A stretch of DNA of 64,000 bases from NCBI RefSeq assembly GCF_018101125.2, contig NZ_JAELVF020000001.1, positions 603,189-667,188 on the forward strand, read 5' to 3'. The notes beneath the pieces are model-generated. The model searched no databases, was not told where the DNA came from, and saw only the letters and a program-made list of their open reading frames with translations. Shown piece after piece: positions 9,453 through 18,537 of this stretch (within the stretch, counting starts at the first letter, position 1; each line of letters starts with the position of its first letter). The DNA is from Streptomyces tardus (GTDB lineage Bacteria; Actinomycetota; Actinomycetes; Streptomycetales; Streptomycetaceae). Position numbers and translations under genes: made by a program.

Positions 9453-10238
9453 GTGACGAGCAGCGAGCTGTGGAGCCGAAGGACCGCCGAACGCTACGAC
9501 GCCGAGGAACGTGCCAACTCCTCCGCCGAGGCACTCGGGCCGATGCTCGACCTCCTGGCGGAGCTGGCCGGCGACGGCCGGGCGCTGGAGTTCGCCATCG
9601 GCACCGGAAAAGTGGGGTGCCCGCTGCGCGAGCGCGGCACACCGGTGTCCGGCATCGAGCTCTCCCCGCACATGGTCGCGGTGCTGCGGCGCAGGATCGG
9701 CGAGGACCGACTCCCGGTCGTCGTCGGGGACATGGCCACCACCGTGGTCCCCGGCGAGTTCTCACTGGTCCATCTCGTCTACAACACGATCTCCAACCTG
9801 CTCACCCAGGACGAGCAGGTCGAGTGCTTCCGCAACGCGGCCCGGCACCTGGCGCCCGGCGGCCGGTTCGTCGTCGAGCTGGGCGTACCGCCGCTGCGGT
9901 CCCTGCCGCCCGGCCAGGACGCGGCGCCCTTCGACGTCTCCGAGCGGCATCTGGGCTTCGACACCTTCGACCTGGTCGCGCAGCTCCTCGTCTCGCACCA
10001 CTTCACCCGCACCGACGACCCGGAGACCGGCGACGCGGGGGCCGACGAACCGGGGGCCGACGACAGCGCCCGTTTCCGGCGGGGCACTTCGCAGCACCGG
10101 TACGCCTGGCCCGCGGAGCTCGACCTGATGGCACGCATCGCCGGGCTGGAGCTGGAGCGGCGCACGGGCGACTGGCACGGGGCGCCGTTCACCGGGGACT
10201 CCCCGAAGCACGCATCGGTGTGGCGCAGGCCCGCCTGA
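9453..10238 (+). CDS. class I SAM-dependent methyltransferase
   Basis: A 261-aa methyltransferase of the seven-strand Rossmann type. Motif I is GRALEFAIGTGKVGCPL near residues 44-60, motif II ends in GIELSPHMV, and motif IV is FSLVHLVYNTISNLLTQDEQ. The C-terminal part has an antiparallel strand region after the Asp/Gly-rich loop at residues 193-207. The GTG at 9453 starts the only coding-biased frame and opens directly into TSSELWSRRTAERYD, typical for the family. The substrate cannot be deduced. The gene stands alone between divergent and convergent neighbours. Confidence 0.82.
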   Translation: MTSSELWSRRTAERYDAEERANSSAEALGPMLDLLAELAGDGRALEFAIGTGKVGCPLRERGTPVSGIELSPHMVAVLRRRIGEDRLPVVVGDMATTVVPGEFSLVHLVYNTISNLLTQDEQVECFRNAARHLAPGGRFVVELGVPPLRSLPPGQDAAPFDVSERHLGFDTFDLVAQLLVSHHFTRTDDPETGDAGADEPGADDSARFRRGTSQHRYAWPAELDLMARIAGLELERRTGDWHGAPFTGDSPKHASVWRRPA

Positions 10239-10290
10239 GCCGGACCGCTGCCCACGCACGACGGAACGGAACAGGACGGGACGGGACGGG

Positions 10291-11181
10291 TCAGCCCCGG
10301 AGCCGCCCCTCGCGGTTCTGCACCACGCCCCGCGCCGAGTAGCTGACCGGCGCCCCCGTCGACAGGTCGCCCGGCGGGATGCCGGGATGGTGCTCCACCG
10401 GCGCGGGCGCGACGTCCGGCAGGGGCGGGGCGCCCGGCGAGGACCCCTCCGGGGGCTCCAGGGAGAGGCGGGAGACGATCCGGTAGCGGTCGCCGCGGTA
10501 GAGCGCGTGCACGTACTCGACCGGACGGTCGTCGGTGTCCGTGGTCAGACGCTCGAAGAGCAGCGCGGGCGAGAGCTCCGGGACGTCCAGCAGCCGGGCC
10601 TCCTCGGGGGTGGCCACGGTCGGCTCGATCGACTGCACCGCCTCCCGGACGCGGACACCGTGCCGGGTGCGCAGCTGCTCGTGCAGATGCCCCCGCTCCA
10701 GCTCGGCCGCGGTCAGCCCGGGAACGCGCTCCAGCGGCAGATGCAGATACTCCAGAGCCATCGGCACCTCGTCGACCAGCCGAAGCCTGACCGCATACCG
10801 CACCCGCCCGGCGGGCGACATCCGCAGTCGGCGACCCACCCGTGCGCCGGCGGGCACCGAGGCGAACTCCAGCAGTCGGCTGCTCCACACCCCGGCGGCC
10901 CTGGGCAGGCTGAACGCGCCCTGTTCCGGGGCGAGTTCCTGGACGATCTTCTCGGCGGCGACGAACATGCCGCGTCCGTGCTCACGCACCAGCAGCCCTT
11001 CGCGCACCAGCTCGTCCACGGCCGCACGCAGGGTGGGGCGGGAGACGCCGAGATCGGCGCAGAGGGTTCGCTCGGAGGGGATGGCATCGCCGGGGCGGCG
11101 CGTCTCCAGGAGTTCGAGGATCGCCTGGCGAACTCGTTCGCGTTTGAGCACCGCACCCGAGGCGGCGGGGTCGATCGTCAT
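10291..11181 (-). CDS. GntR-family transcriptional regulator (HutC subfamily)
   Basis: A 296-aa regulator. The N-terminal winged helix-turn-helix is VRQAILELLETRRPGDAIPS followed by ERTLCADLGVSRPTLRAAVD at roughly residues 17-58. The UTRA-type effector domain follows, including RLRMSPAGRVRYAVRLRLVD and PVEYVHALYRGDRYR near the end; the last 60 residues are Pro-rich. UTRA domains usually bind sugar phosphates or similar small ligands. It is divergent from the secreted GH16 gene, and palindromes with ACTGGT half-sites lie between them, so it probably controls that glycosidase. The ATG at 11179-11181 lies just before the HTH. Confidence 0.9.
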   Translation of the reverse strand: MTIDPAASGAVLKRERVRQAILELLETRRPGDAIPSERTLCADLGVSRPTLRAAVDELVREGLLVREHGRGMFVAAEKIVQELAPEQGAFSLPRAAGVWSSRLLEFASVPAGARVGRRLRMSPAGRVRYAVRLRLVDEVPMALEYLHLPLERVPGLTAAELERGHLHEQLRTRHGVRVREAVQSIEPTVATPEEARLLDVPELSPALLFERLTTDTDDRPVEYVHALYRGDRYRIVSRLSLEPPEGSSPGAPPLPDVAPAPVEHHPGIPPGDLSTGAPVSYSARGVVQNREGRLRG

Positions 11182-11406
11182 CCGGCACTCTCTTCGGTCG
11201 ACGACAACGAGCCGTCGGCGGTCGGCAGTTCGGCAAGGGACGTCGGCAACGGGCCGTTCGGGGCTGGCAGTTCGGCAACAGGCAGACGCAGGCGGCCGGT
11301 TCGGCACCCGTCACCAGTCAGTCGGCAGTCGGCACCCGTCACCAGTCACCCGCCACCAGCCAGTCGGCAGCCAGCCGGAGCGGCGGCGACCGCCGGGTTG
11401 ACCGGG
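11182..11406. repeat. degenerate GTCGGCA / GTTCGGCA short repeats upstream of the GntR gene
   Basis: Between the GntR start and the GH16 operator the sequence is built from repeated GTCGGCA, GTTCGGCA and CACCCGTCACCAGTCA words. The 16-base word CACCCGTCACCAGTCA occurs twice, around 11306-11350. Several copies contain CACCAGT, which overlaps the half-site of the proposed GntR operator, so some may be additional weak binding sites. I see no coding sequence. Confidence 0.5.
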
Positions 11407-11430
11407 TGACCAGTATCCACCCACTGGTCA
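11407..11430. promoter_or_regulatory. candidate GntR operator (perfect inverted repeat)
   Basis: TGACCAGT (11407-11414) and ACTGGTCA (11423-11430) form a perfect 8-bp inverted repeat with an 8-base spacer. It lies in the GntR/GH16 intergenic region. The half-site word TGGTC is shared with known HutC-type sites such as the streptomycete DasR element. The assignment to the adjacent GntR protein is inference from position. Confidence 0.6.
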
Positions 11431-11524
11431 ACCCCGCGCCGAGAGCGCCCTCATCCCCAACTACCGGGCGTGCACGGGTACTTGACGCCCTTAATGGTCC
11501 ATGCCAATGTCGAGCCCGCGCCCA

Positions 11525-11554
11525 ACTGGTAAGCCGCTCTCTCCTCACTGGTCA
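11525..11554. promoter_or_regulatory. second ACTGGT(CA) half-site pair near the GH16 promoter
   Basis: ACTGGT at 11525-11530 and ACTGGTCA at 11547-11554 are direct copies of the operator half-site, 22 bases apart (two helical turns). They lie 115-145 bases before the GH16 start codon, where a repressor could block transcription. Confidence 0.45.
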
Positions 11555-11668
11555 AGTCTGCCGCGGCGCACCCCCGGACGAACCGCCGTGCCCGGCCCGG
11601 ACCTGCTCGCCGCTTCCTCGCGGGCGCCCACCGCCGTTCCCCCTCCCCCCACTCGAAGGGACCGCACG

Positions 11669-12610
11669 ATGCGCACCCACTCCCGCCACCTGCGTACGAC
11701 GCTGGCCTGCGCCGCGCTGCTCGGCGGCGCCGCCGCGCTGGCCACCCTGCCCGCCTCCGCGTCCACCACCGCACCGGAGGCGAAGGAGGTGCAACCCCGC
11801 GCGGGCGAGGCGCTGTTCGACGACTTCTCCTACAGCTCCCACACCGACCCGGCTCTCGGCTCCAACGGCTGGCACGTCCGCTCCTCGCCGGGTGGCCCCG
11901 GAGTGCCGGGCGCCACCTGGGACCCCTCGAAGGTCACCTTCCACAACGACGGCGGCGACTCCGTGATGAACCTGGAGACCTCCACCTCCGGCACGGGCGC
12001 GAGCACCACGCACACCGAGATCCTCACCAAGAGCACGAAGTTCAAGAACGGCACGTACGCGGCCCGGGTGAAGTTCGCCGACGAGCCCAAGCACGGCCCG
12101 GACGGCGACCGCCTCGTCCAGGCGTTCTTCACCATCAACGACCTCAAGGCGCCGATGGCCAAGGACTACTCGGAGTACGACTTCGAGTACCTGCCCAACG
12201 GAGGGTGGGGCGAGAGCGACCACACCCTCTTCGTCACCTCCTGGGACACCTACAACCCGGAGCCCTGGGAAGTCGTGAACGAGCACACGGCCGACCGCTC
12301 GGGGCACGCCGGCTGGCGCGATCTGGTCGTCACCGTCGACGACCGCGAGATCACCTACTACGTCGACGGACAGCACTTCGGCACCCACGGCGCCGAGTAC
12401 CTGCCCGAACGCCCCATGTCGATCAACTTCAACCAGTGGCTGATCGATCTGGAGGCCCTGACCTCCAGCGAACCCCGCGCCTACGACCAGCAGGTCGACT
12501 ACGTCCTGCACGTCAAGGACCAGGTCCTCAGCCCGGCCGAGGTGGCCGACCGGGTCGCCGGCTACCGCGCTTCCGGCACGCCGTTCGTCGACGAGATTCC
12601 CGAGCCCTGA
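11669..12610 (+). CDS. secreted glycoside hydrolase family 16 protein
   Basis: A 313-aa secreted beta-glycanase. A Sec signal peptide (residues 1-32: Arg/His-rich start, hydrophobic Ala/Leu core, cleavage near PASAS) precedes a jelly-roll GH16 domain. The catalytic signature ExDxE is seen as SEYDFEYLP near residue 170; the two Glu are the expected nucleophile and acid/base. The substrate is a beta-1,3- or mixed-linkage glucan or a galactan; GH16 members differ and the sequence does not decide. GAAGGGA lies seven bases before the ATG at 11669. It is probably regulated by the divergent GntR protein. Confidence 0.85.
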   Translation: MRTHSRHLRTTLACAALLGGAAALATLPASASTTAPEAKEVQPRAGEALFDDFSYSSHTDPALGSNGWHVRSSPGGPGVPGATWDPSKVTFHNDGGDSVMNLETSTSGTGASTTHTEILTKSTKFKNGTYAARVKFADEPKHGPDGDRLVQAFFTINDLKAPMAKDYSEYDFEYLPNGGWGESDHTLFVTSWDTYNPEPWEVVNEHTADRSGHAGWRDLVVTVDDREITYYVDGQHFGTHGAEYLPERPMSINFNQWLIDLEALTSSEPRAYDQQVDYVLHVKDQVLSPAEVADRVAGYRASGTPFVDEIPEP

Positions 12611-12689
12611 CCGCTGCCGGGCCTCGCGGCCCGGCCGTCGCTGCCGCACCCTCGCGTGCCGGGCGTCGAACCGTCACCCGGCACGGCCG

Positions 12690-12724
12690 CGGTGGGAGCG
12701 GACCCGATCCGTCCGCTCCCACCG
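12690..12724. terminator. perfect hairpin, likely terminator of the GH16 gene
   Basis: A 14-bp perfect inverted repeat (12690-12703 with 12711-12724, loop of 7 bases) lies 80 bases after the GH16 stop in a convergent intergenic region. There is no U-tract, which is normal for actinomycete terminators. Confidence 0.7.
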
Positions 12725-12734
12725 CCGTACGGGG

Positions 12735-12777
12735 CCGGCGGCGCCGGGCCCGCCGCACGCGGGACCGGCGCCGCCGG
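12735..12777. terminator. second hairpin, just after the araA stop
   Basis: CCGGCGGCGCCGG at 12735-12747 pairs with CCGGCGCCGCCGG at 12765-12777, a 13-bp stem with a 17-base loop, two bases beyond the araA stop. With the preceding hairpin it forms a back-to-back terminator pair between convergent genes. Confidence 0.6.
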
Positions 12778-12779
12778 GG

Positions 12780-14273
12780 TCAGCCCAGCCCCTGCGCCAG
12801 GCGGTGGTACGCCTGGCTCCAGCGGAGCCGGTCGTCGAACTCCTCGGTGCGGGTGTCCCCGTCGATCAGCACGAACTCGGTGCCGGTGATCCGGGCGAAG
12901 TCCCGCAGCACCTCCGCACCGGCCGTGGTGAGCACCGTGTGGTGCGGCCCTCCCGCGATCAGCCAGCACTCCGCGGAGACCGGCAGCGAGGGGCGGGGCT
13001 CCCACAACGCGCGGGCCACCGGCAGTCGAGGCAGCGGCTCGTCCGGGGCGACCACGTCGATCTCGTTGGCCACCAGTCGGAAGCGGTCGCCGAGGTCGAC
13101 CAGACCGACGACGACGGCGGGCCCGGGCTGGGAGTCGAAGACCAGCCGCACCGGGTCCTCGCGGTCGCCGATGGAGAGCGGATGGATCTCGCAGGAGGGC
13201 CGGCCGGCCGCGATGGTCGGGCACACCTCCAGCATGTGCGCCCCGAGCACCTTCGGCCGTCCGGGGCCGAAGTGGTAGGTGTAGTCCTCCATGAAGGAGG
13301 CCTGCGGGCCCATCGCCTTGGCGCCGGCGAGCAGCGCCGCGGTCTTCCAGTCGCCCTCGCCGCCGAAGCCGTAGCCGTCGGCCATCAGCCGCTGGACCGC
13401 CATGCCCGGCAGCTGCCGGAGCCCGCCCAGATCCTGGAAGTTGGTGGTGAAGGCGCCGAAGCCGCCGCGCTCCAGGAATTCGCGCAGTCCGGCCTCGATG
13501 CGTGCGGAGTAGCGCAGCGACTCGTGCCGCGCGCCGCCCGGGGTGAGCTCCGGCGCGAGCCGGTACTCCTGCGCGTACCGGTCGACGAGGTCGTCCACCG
13601 CGGGGTCGGGGACCGCGTCCACCAGCTCGGCCAGCTCGGTCACCCCGTAGGTGTTCACGCTGACGCCGAAGCGCAGTTCGGCCTCGACCTTGTCGCCCTC
13701 GGTCACGGCGACGTCCCGCATGTTGTCACCGAAGCGGGCCACCCGCAGCGTGCTCATCCGCCGGTGGCCCATCGCCGCCCGCGCCCACTCGCCGACCCGC
13801 CTGGTCACCCTGGGGTCCGAGGCGTGGCCGGCCACCGTCTTGCGGGCGACGCCGATCCGGGTCTGGACGTAGCCGAACTCCCGGTCGCCGTGGGCGGCCT
13901 GGTTGAGGTTCATGAAGTCCATGTCGATGGTCGACCAGGGCAGCGCGCGGTTGAGCTGGGTGTGCAGATGGAGCAGGGGCTTGCGCAGCGCGTCCAGACC
14001 GGTGATCCACATCTTGGCCGGCGAGAAGGTGTGCATCCAGGCGATCACGCCGACGCAGGAGGGGTCGGTGTTGGCCTCCTCCAGCCGACGCCTGATGGCG
14101 GCGGAGTCGGTAAGCACCGGCTTCCAGACGATCTCGGGCACGATGCTCGCCGAGGCGTCCAACTCCCGCCGGATCTCCCGGGACTGGTCGGCGACCACCG
14201 CCAACGCCTCGGGTCCGTACAGATGCTGACTGCCCGTCAGAAACCAGATCTGCGGCGCGTCCTCGCGTGTCAT
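12780..14273 (-). CDS. araA: L-arabinose isomerase
   Basis: A 497-aa enzyme converting L-arabinose to L-ribulose, the first cytoplasmic step of arabinose catabolism. The length equals the family norm (about 500 aa). Clear family segments are [19 protein letters not shown] at the N-terminus, [53 protein letters not shown] and [11 protein letters not shown], which include metal-site Glu/His residues. The ATG at 14271-14273 is preceded by GAGGGGCAGAGGG; a GTG nine codons upstream lacks a ribosome site. It is the third gene of araB-araD-araA. Confidence 0.95.
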   Translation of the reverse strand: MTREDAPQIWFLTGSQHLYGPEALAVVADQSREIRRELDASASIVPEIVWKPVLTDSAAIRRRLEEANTDPSCVGVIAWMHTFSPAKMWITGLDALRKPLLHLHTQLNRALPWSTIDMDFMNLNQAAHGDREFGYVQTRIGVARKTVAGHASDPRVTRRVGEWARAAMGHRRMSTLRVARFGDNMRDVAVTEGDKVEAELRFGVSVNTYGVTELAELVDAVPDPAVDDLVDRYAQEYRLAPELTPGGARHESLRYSARIEAGLREFLERGGFGAFTTNFQDLGGLRQLPGMAVQRLMADGYGFGGEGDWKTAALLAGAKAMGPQASFMEDYTYHFGPGRPKVLGAHMLEVCPTIAAGRPSCEIHPLSIGDREDPVRLVFDSQPGPAVVVGLVDLGDRFRLVANEIDVVAPDEPLPRLPVARALWEPRPSLPVSAECWLIAGGPHHTVLTTAGAEVLRDFARITGTEFVLIDGDTRTEEFDDRLRWSQAYHRLAQGLG

Positions 14274-14319
14274 CCCTCTGCCCCTCGTACTCGTGGCCAC
14301 CGGCTGCGGACGTTGCCGC

Positions 14320-14985
14320 TCACTGGCCGTAGACGTTCTGGTAGCGCTCGTGCAGGCGGTCGACCGACGCGCGGTCGATGGGCTCGGGGGTACCGAGCTG
14401 GTACGCGAAGTGGACGGTCTTCGCCACGTCCTCCAACATCACGGCCGCCTTGACCGCGGCCCGCGCGTCCTTCCCGACGGTGAACGGGCCGTGGCTGCGC
14501 ATCAGCACCGCGGAGGAACGGTTCTCCCGCAGCGTCTCGACGATGCCGCGGCCGATCGAGTCGTCGCCGATCATCGCGAAGGGACCGACCGGGATGTCGC
14601 CGCCGAACTCGTCGGCGATCATCGTCAGCACACAGGGGATCGGCTCTCCGCGCGCCGCCCAGGCGGTCGCGTACGAGGAGTGGGTGTGCACCACTCCCCC
14701 GACCTCGGGCATGTGCCGGTAGACGTAGGCGTGGGCTGCGGTGTCCGAGGAGGGCGCGAAGTCGCCCTCCACCAGCTCGCCGTGGAGATCGGTGACGACC
14801 ATCGACTCGGGGCCCAGGTCGTCGTAGGAGACGCCGGAGGGCTTGATCACCATCAGGTCCGCGCCCGGCACCCGCGCCGAGACGTTCCCGGCGGTCCAGG
14901 TCACCAGGTCGTACCTGGTCAGTTCGGTGTGCAGGTCCGCCACGGTCTGCCGCAGCGCCCGCACGGCCGCCTCGTGCTCCCTCAT
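14320..14985 (-). CDS. araD: L-ribulose-5-phosphate 4-epimerase
   Basis: A 221-aa class II aldolase-like enzyme converting L-ribulose 5-phosphate to D-xylulose 5-phosphate. It shows the zinc-binding pair [13 protein letters not shown] and the phosphate-binding stretch [20 protein letters not shown] followed by SGVSYDDL. Its ATG overlaps the TGA of araB by four bases (ATGA), indicating translational coupling. A 46-base gap separates it from araA. The length is that of the family. Confidence 0.95.
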   Translation of the reverse strand: MREHEAAVRALRQTVADLHTELTRYDLVTWTAGNVSARVPGADLMVIKPSGVSYDDLGPESMVVTDLHGELVEGDFAPSSDTAAHAYVYRHMPEVGGVVHTHSSYATAWAARGEPIPCVLTMIADEFGGDIPVGPFAMIGDDSIGRGIVETLRENRSSAVLMRSHGPFTVGKDARAAVKAAVMLEDVAKTVHFAYQLGTPEPIDRASVDRLHERYQNVYGQ

Positions 14986-16661
14986 CCGTTCTCTCCCGCC
15001 TCGACGGCGTCGCGCCGCAGCGCGCGCAGGGTGTGCATGACGTCGTTGCCCCGACGACCGAAGTGGTCGTGCAGCGCGAGGTATTCGGCGAAGAGCCGGT
15101 CGTAGGCGCGGGCCGCGGCCGGATCGGGCATGTACACCGCCCGATGCACCGAACCCATCGCCTCCGCCGCCGCCCTGATGTCCCGGTGGGCGCCGGCCGC
15201 CACCGCCGCGTGCATCGCGGCGCCCAGGCTCGGCCCCTGGCTCGATCCGATGATCGACAGCGGCAGGTCGAGCACATCGGCGTAGATCTGCATCAGAACC
15301 GGGTTGCGCACCAGTCCGCCCGCGACGATGAACTCGGTGACCGGCACCCCTGACGCGTTGAAGTTCTCCACGATGACGCGTGCGCCGAACGCGGTGGATT
15401 CCAGCAGCGCCCGGTAGACGTCCTCCGCGCGGGTCGCCAGGGTCTGACCGATCACCAGCCCGGAGAGCTCGTGGTCGACGAGGACCGAGCGGTTTCCGCT
15501 GTGCCAGTCCAGGGCGATCAGCCCGTGCTCGCCGACCCGCTGGCCGGCGGCCAGCTCGGAGAGCAACTCGTGCACGGAGACTTCCCGTTCGCGCGCCTGC
15601 TCGTGGTAGCGCGGCGGAACCTGGTTCTCCACGTACCAGGCGAAGATGTCGCCGACGCCGCTCTGGCCGGCCTCGTAGCCGTGCAGACCGGGCACGATGC
15701 CCCCGTCGACGACCCCGCACATGCCCGGAACCTCGCGCAGCACGTCGCTGCTCATCACATGGCAGGTCGAGGTGCCCATGATCGCCACCATCTGCCCCGG
15801 CTCGACCGCTCCGGCGGCGGGCGCGGTGACATGCGCGTCCACGTTGCCGACCGCCACCGCGATCCCCTCGGGGAGCCCGGTCAGCGCCGCGGCCCCGGCG
15901 GTGAGCGAACCGGCCCGGCCGCCCAGCTCGCCGATCGGCTGGTCGAGCCTGCTGGTGACGAAGTCCGCGAAAGCCGGGTTGAGTTCGGCGAGGAACTCCG
16001 CCGAGGGGTACGCGCCGTCCTGGTAGATGCCCTTGTAGCCGGCGCTGCACGCGTTGCGGACATAGGAGCCGGTGAGCTGCCAGACGATCCAGTCGGCGGC
16101 CTCCACCCATCGCTCCAGCGCCGCGTACACCTCGGGCGCCTCCTCCAGGATCTGGAGCGCCTTGGCGAACTCCCACTCCGAGGAGATCAGCCCGCCGTAG
16201 CGCGGCAGCCACTTCTCCCCGCGCCGCGCGGCGAGTTCGTTGATCCGGTCGGCCTGCGGCTGGGCGGCGTGGTGCCGCCACAGCTTGGCGTACGCGTGCG
16301 GATGCTCCCGGAAGGCGGGCAGTTCGCACAGCGGGGTGCCGTCGGCGGTGGCCGGGACCATGGTGCAGGCGGTGAAGTCGGTGCCGACACCGATCACCCG
16401 CCGCGGATCGACGCCCGCGTCCGCCAGGGCCGCGGGTATCGCGTTGCCCAGCACGTCGACGTAGTCGGCAGGCACCTGGAGCGCCCAGTCCGGCGGCAAC
16501 GGCGCGCCCGAGCCGGGCAGTTGCCGGTCGACCACCGCGTGCGGGTACTCGTGCACGGCGCTGCCCAGCTCGACACCGTCCCGCACCCGCACCACCACGG
16601 CACGGCCGGACAGGGTGCCGAAGTCGACACCGACCACCAGCGGGTCTGTTTCGTCGGCCAC
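14982..16661 (-). CDS. araB: ribulokinase
   Basis: A 559-aa FGGY-family kinase that phosphorylates L-ribulose. The phosphate-1 loop is VGVDFGTLSGRAVVVRV, GVGTDFTACTMVPA follows, and the second domain has VAIMGTSTCHVMSS and FIVAGGLVRNPVLMQIYADV. The length (about 560) separates it from the shorter xylulokinases. The GTG at 16659-16661 has GAGGTGGG six to seven bases upstream; an upstream GTG overlaps that ribosome site and is disfavoured. It is first in the araBDA operon, 475 bases downstream of the LacI-type gene, with a TGTTA...TAACA operator in between. Confidence 0.93.
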   Translation of the reverse strand: MADETDPLVVGVDFGTLSGRAVVVRVRDGVELGSAVHEYPHAVVDRQLPGSGAPLPPDWALQVPADYVDVLGNAIPAALADAGVDPRRVIGVGTDFTACTMVPATADGTPLCELPAFREHPHAYAKLWRHHAAQPQADRINELAARRGEKWLPRYGGLISSEWEFAKALQILEEAPEVYAALERWVEAADWIVWQLTGSYVRNACSAGYKGIYQDGAYPSAEFLAELNPAFADFVTSRLDQPIGELGGRAGSLTAGAAALTGLPEGIAVAVGNVDAHVTAPAAGAVEPGQMVAIMGTSTCHVMSSDVLREVPGMCGVVDGGIVPGLHGYEAGQSGVGDIFAWYVENQVPPRYHEQAREREVSVHELLSELAAGQRVGEHGLIALDWHSGNRSVLVDHELSGLVIGQTLATRAEDVYRALLESTAFGARVIVENFNASGVPVTEFIVAGGLVRNPVLMQIYADVLDLPLSIIGSSQGPSLGAAMHAAVAAGAHRDIRAAAEAMGSVHRAVYMPDPAAARAYDRLFAEYLALHDHFGRRGNDVMHTLRALRRDAVEAGENG

Positions 16662-17136
16662 GGGAGCCCACCTCACTCAGTACGGGCCCCGGCTCCGGGA
16701 AGCACCGGTCGGGGCGTCGGTCGTCGGTCGCGGTCGGGAACGCGGGTTGGCGGCGGTCGGGGCCGGCTGCCCGGGGGGTGGGAAGTGCCGCGGTACGGGC
16801 GAACCGGCCGGTGCGGACGAGCTGCCGCCCCAGCAGTGTTATCGCTAACAACAACGACGTCAAGAAGTCGCAAAGCATTCGACGAAAACATGACCCACGC
16901 AGCGAGTTCCGCAAGTGTGAGCGCACACAGCAGTGCCGTCACCCCGGATCGCAGGAGGCACGCAGGAAGACCGCGGGCACTCGCCGCGGAGTGGCCACAG
17001 AGGCGGCACGGGGCCGGCCCGGGACTCCGCGAGGGCTCCTGCGGGACGCTTCAGCGAGGGATCGCACCGGCGCTCCCGAGGGCTCCCCGGACGGGCCCCG
17101 TGTGCAGAGCCGGCCCCGCGGGGCCGTCGTGAGCAG
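16662..17136. other. araB promoter region
   Basis: A 475-base gap on the minus-strand side between the LacI-type gene and araB, with no coding frame that shows codon bias. Its centre (16830-16900) is markedly AT-richer than the flanks and includes the operator at 16837. Promoter elements could not be assigned confidently. Confidence 0.5.
16837..16850. promoter_or_regulatory. LacI-family operator before araB
   Basis: TGTTATCGCTAACA is a near-perfect palindrome of the TGTTAnCGnTAACA type bound by LacI/GalR proteins. It sits 176 bases upstream of the araB start. A related site lies before the arabinose transporter operon, so both are probably controlled by the LacI-type protein encoded between them. 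Confidence 0.75.
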
Positions 17137-18168
17137 TCAGCCCGGCGGAGCGGCCACGCTGGAGCGTGCGACCAACTCCGGGGTGAGTACGCGGTGTTCG
17201 CTGCCCGAGCCGGTGCCGTTGATCCGAGGAAGCAGCAGCTCCAGGGTGTCCGTCGCCGCCGCGTCGAAGTCCGGCCGCACGGTGGTAAGCGGCGGCGTGA
17301 AGTAGGCGGCCTCCGGCACGTCGTCGAAGCCGACGATGCTCACCTCGTCCGGCACTCGGCGGCCCCGTTCGGTCATCGCCCGCAGAATGCCCAGCGCCAG
17401 ATGGTCGTTGGCCGCGAACACGGCGGTCACCTCGGGCATCCTCGCCAGCATCTGTCCCGCCCGGTACCCGGAGGCGGCGCTCCAGTCCGCCGCGCTGACC
17501 GGCGGCACCTCGGCGCCCGCGGTCTCCAACGCGTGCCGCCAGCCGTGCACCCGGCCCGCCGCGTCGAACCAGTCGGCCGGGCCCGAGACGTGCCACACGG
17601 TCTCGTGGCCGGCGTCCAGCAGATGCCGGGTCGCGGCGGCGGCACCCGCCTCCTGGTCCACGGTCACCAGCGCGCCGCCCCGCTCGGGGTCGCCGTCCAC
17701 GGCGACCAGCGGGATGTCGGCAGGCACCTCGGCCAGCGCCTCGTCGGCGGCGGCCGTGGGCGCGATCACCACGATGCCGGCGACCCGCTGGTCGCGGTGG
17801 TGCTCGACCGCCGCCGTGATCGACGCCCGGTCCAGATGCCGTACGCGCCGTACGCTCACCACGAACCCGGCGGCGGAAGCGGCCAGTTCGAAGGCGGCGA
17901 GCAGCGAGGAGGGCCCGTACAGGGTGGAGTTCTGCGCGACCACGCCGATGATCTGGGAGCGGCCCGTGACCAGTGCGCGCGCGGCCCGGTTGGGACGGTA
18001 GCCCAGCTCCTCGATGGCCGCGCGCACCCGCAGCCGGGTCTGCTCCCGCACGTTCGGGTGCCCGTTGAGGACCCGGGAGACGGTCTGGTGCGAGACGCCC
18101 GCCAGTCGTGCGACGTCGGTCATCGCGGGCTCACGTGCCGCGCGCACCGCCGATGAGGTGTTCTCCAC
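17137..18168 (-). CDS. LacI-family repressor, probable arabinose regulator
   Basis: A 343-aa repressor. The helix-turn-helix and hinge are MTDVARLAGVSHQTVSRVLN followed by GHPNVREQTR and GYRPNRAARALVTGRS (about residues 16-70). The periplasmic-binding-protein-like sensor domain includes AGIVVIAPTAAADE and VFAANDHLALGILRAM. The GTG at 18166-18168 has AGGGGGAA five bases upstream, giving 15 residues before the HTH. It is placed between the arabinose importer genes and araBDA, all on the same strand, and matching TTGTTA-type palindromes precede both units. L-arabinose or a derivative is the likely inducer. Confidence 0.9.
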   Translation of the reverse strand: MENTSSAVRAAREPAMTDVARLAGVSHQTVSRVLNGHPNVREQTRLRVRAAIEELGYRPNRAARALVTGRSQIIGVVAQNSTLYGPSSLLAAFELAASAAGFVVSVRRVRHLDRASITAAVEHHRDQRVAGIVVIAPTAAADEALAEVPADIPLVAVDGDPERGGALVTVDQEAGAAAATRHLLDAGHETVWHVSGPADWFDAAGRVHGWRHALETAGAEVPPVSAADWSAASGYRAGQMLARMPEVTAVFAANDHLALGILRAMTERGRRVPDEVSIVGFDDVPEAAYFTPPLTTVRPDFDAAATDTLELLLPRINGTGSGSEHRVLTPELVARSSVAAPPG

Positions 18169-18537
18169 CGAATTCCCCCTGTCTTGCCCACCGACCGCCG
18201 CCGGTCCCGAGCGGACCCGCGGCCCGAGCGTCGGCCCGAACGCCGACCAGAGTACGCAGCCGGCGCACCGCCGTTCCGCATCACCGCGGCCACCCCGCCG
18301 CCCGGGCGCGGGCGACGCCGCTGCTTCTCGCCCCGCCGGCGCCGCTCCGTTCGCGGGCGCCCGACGGGCGAGGGCGGGCCGCGACGGCACCGCGGTCCGC
18401 CCGTGCCCGGCAGCCCCGCGACACCGGTCCCGCCGGCCGCGCGCCCGGGCCCGACCGGGTCCGCGTCCCCGACTCCGCTGCGCGGAGCGGCTGTTGGACT
18501 GCGCACCGGTGGCCGGGGACGCTGCTGCCGGGCAGGC
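18169..18537. other. intergenic region between permease and LacI-type genes
   Basis: 369 bases, very GC-rich, with no frame showing normal codon bias. It should hold the promoter of the LacI-type gene. No TTGTTA-type operator is visible here, so autoregulation is not supported by sequence. Runs of CGCGGGCC-like words could form weak hairpins. Confidence 0.4.

Noticed and set aside
12804..14453. A 549-codon frame opposite araA
   Set aside because: Same antisense effect; the translation is rich in His/Gly/Val without motifs, and araA is unmistakable on the other strand.
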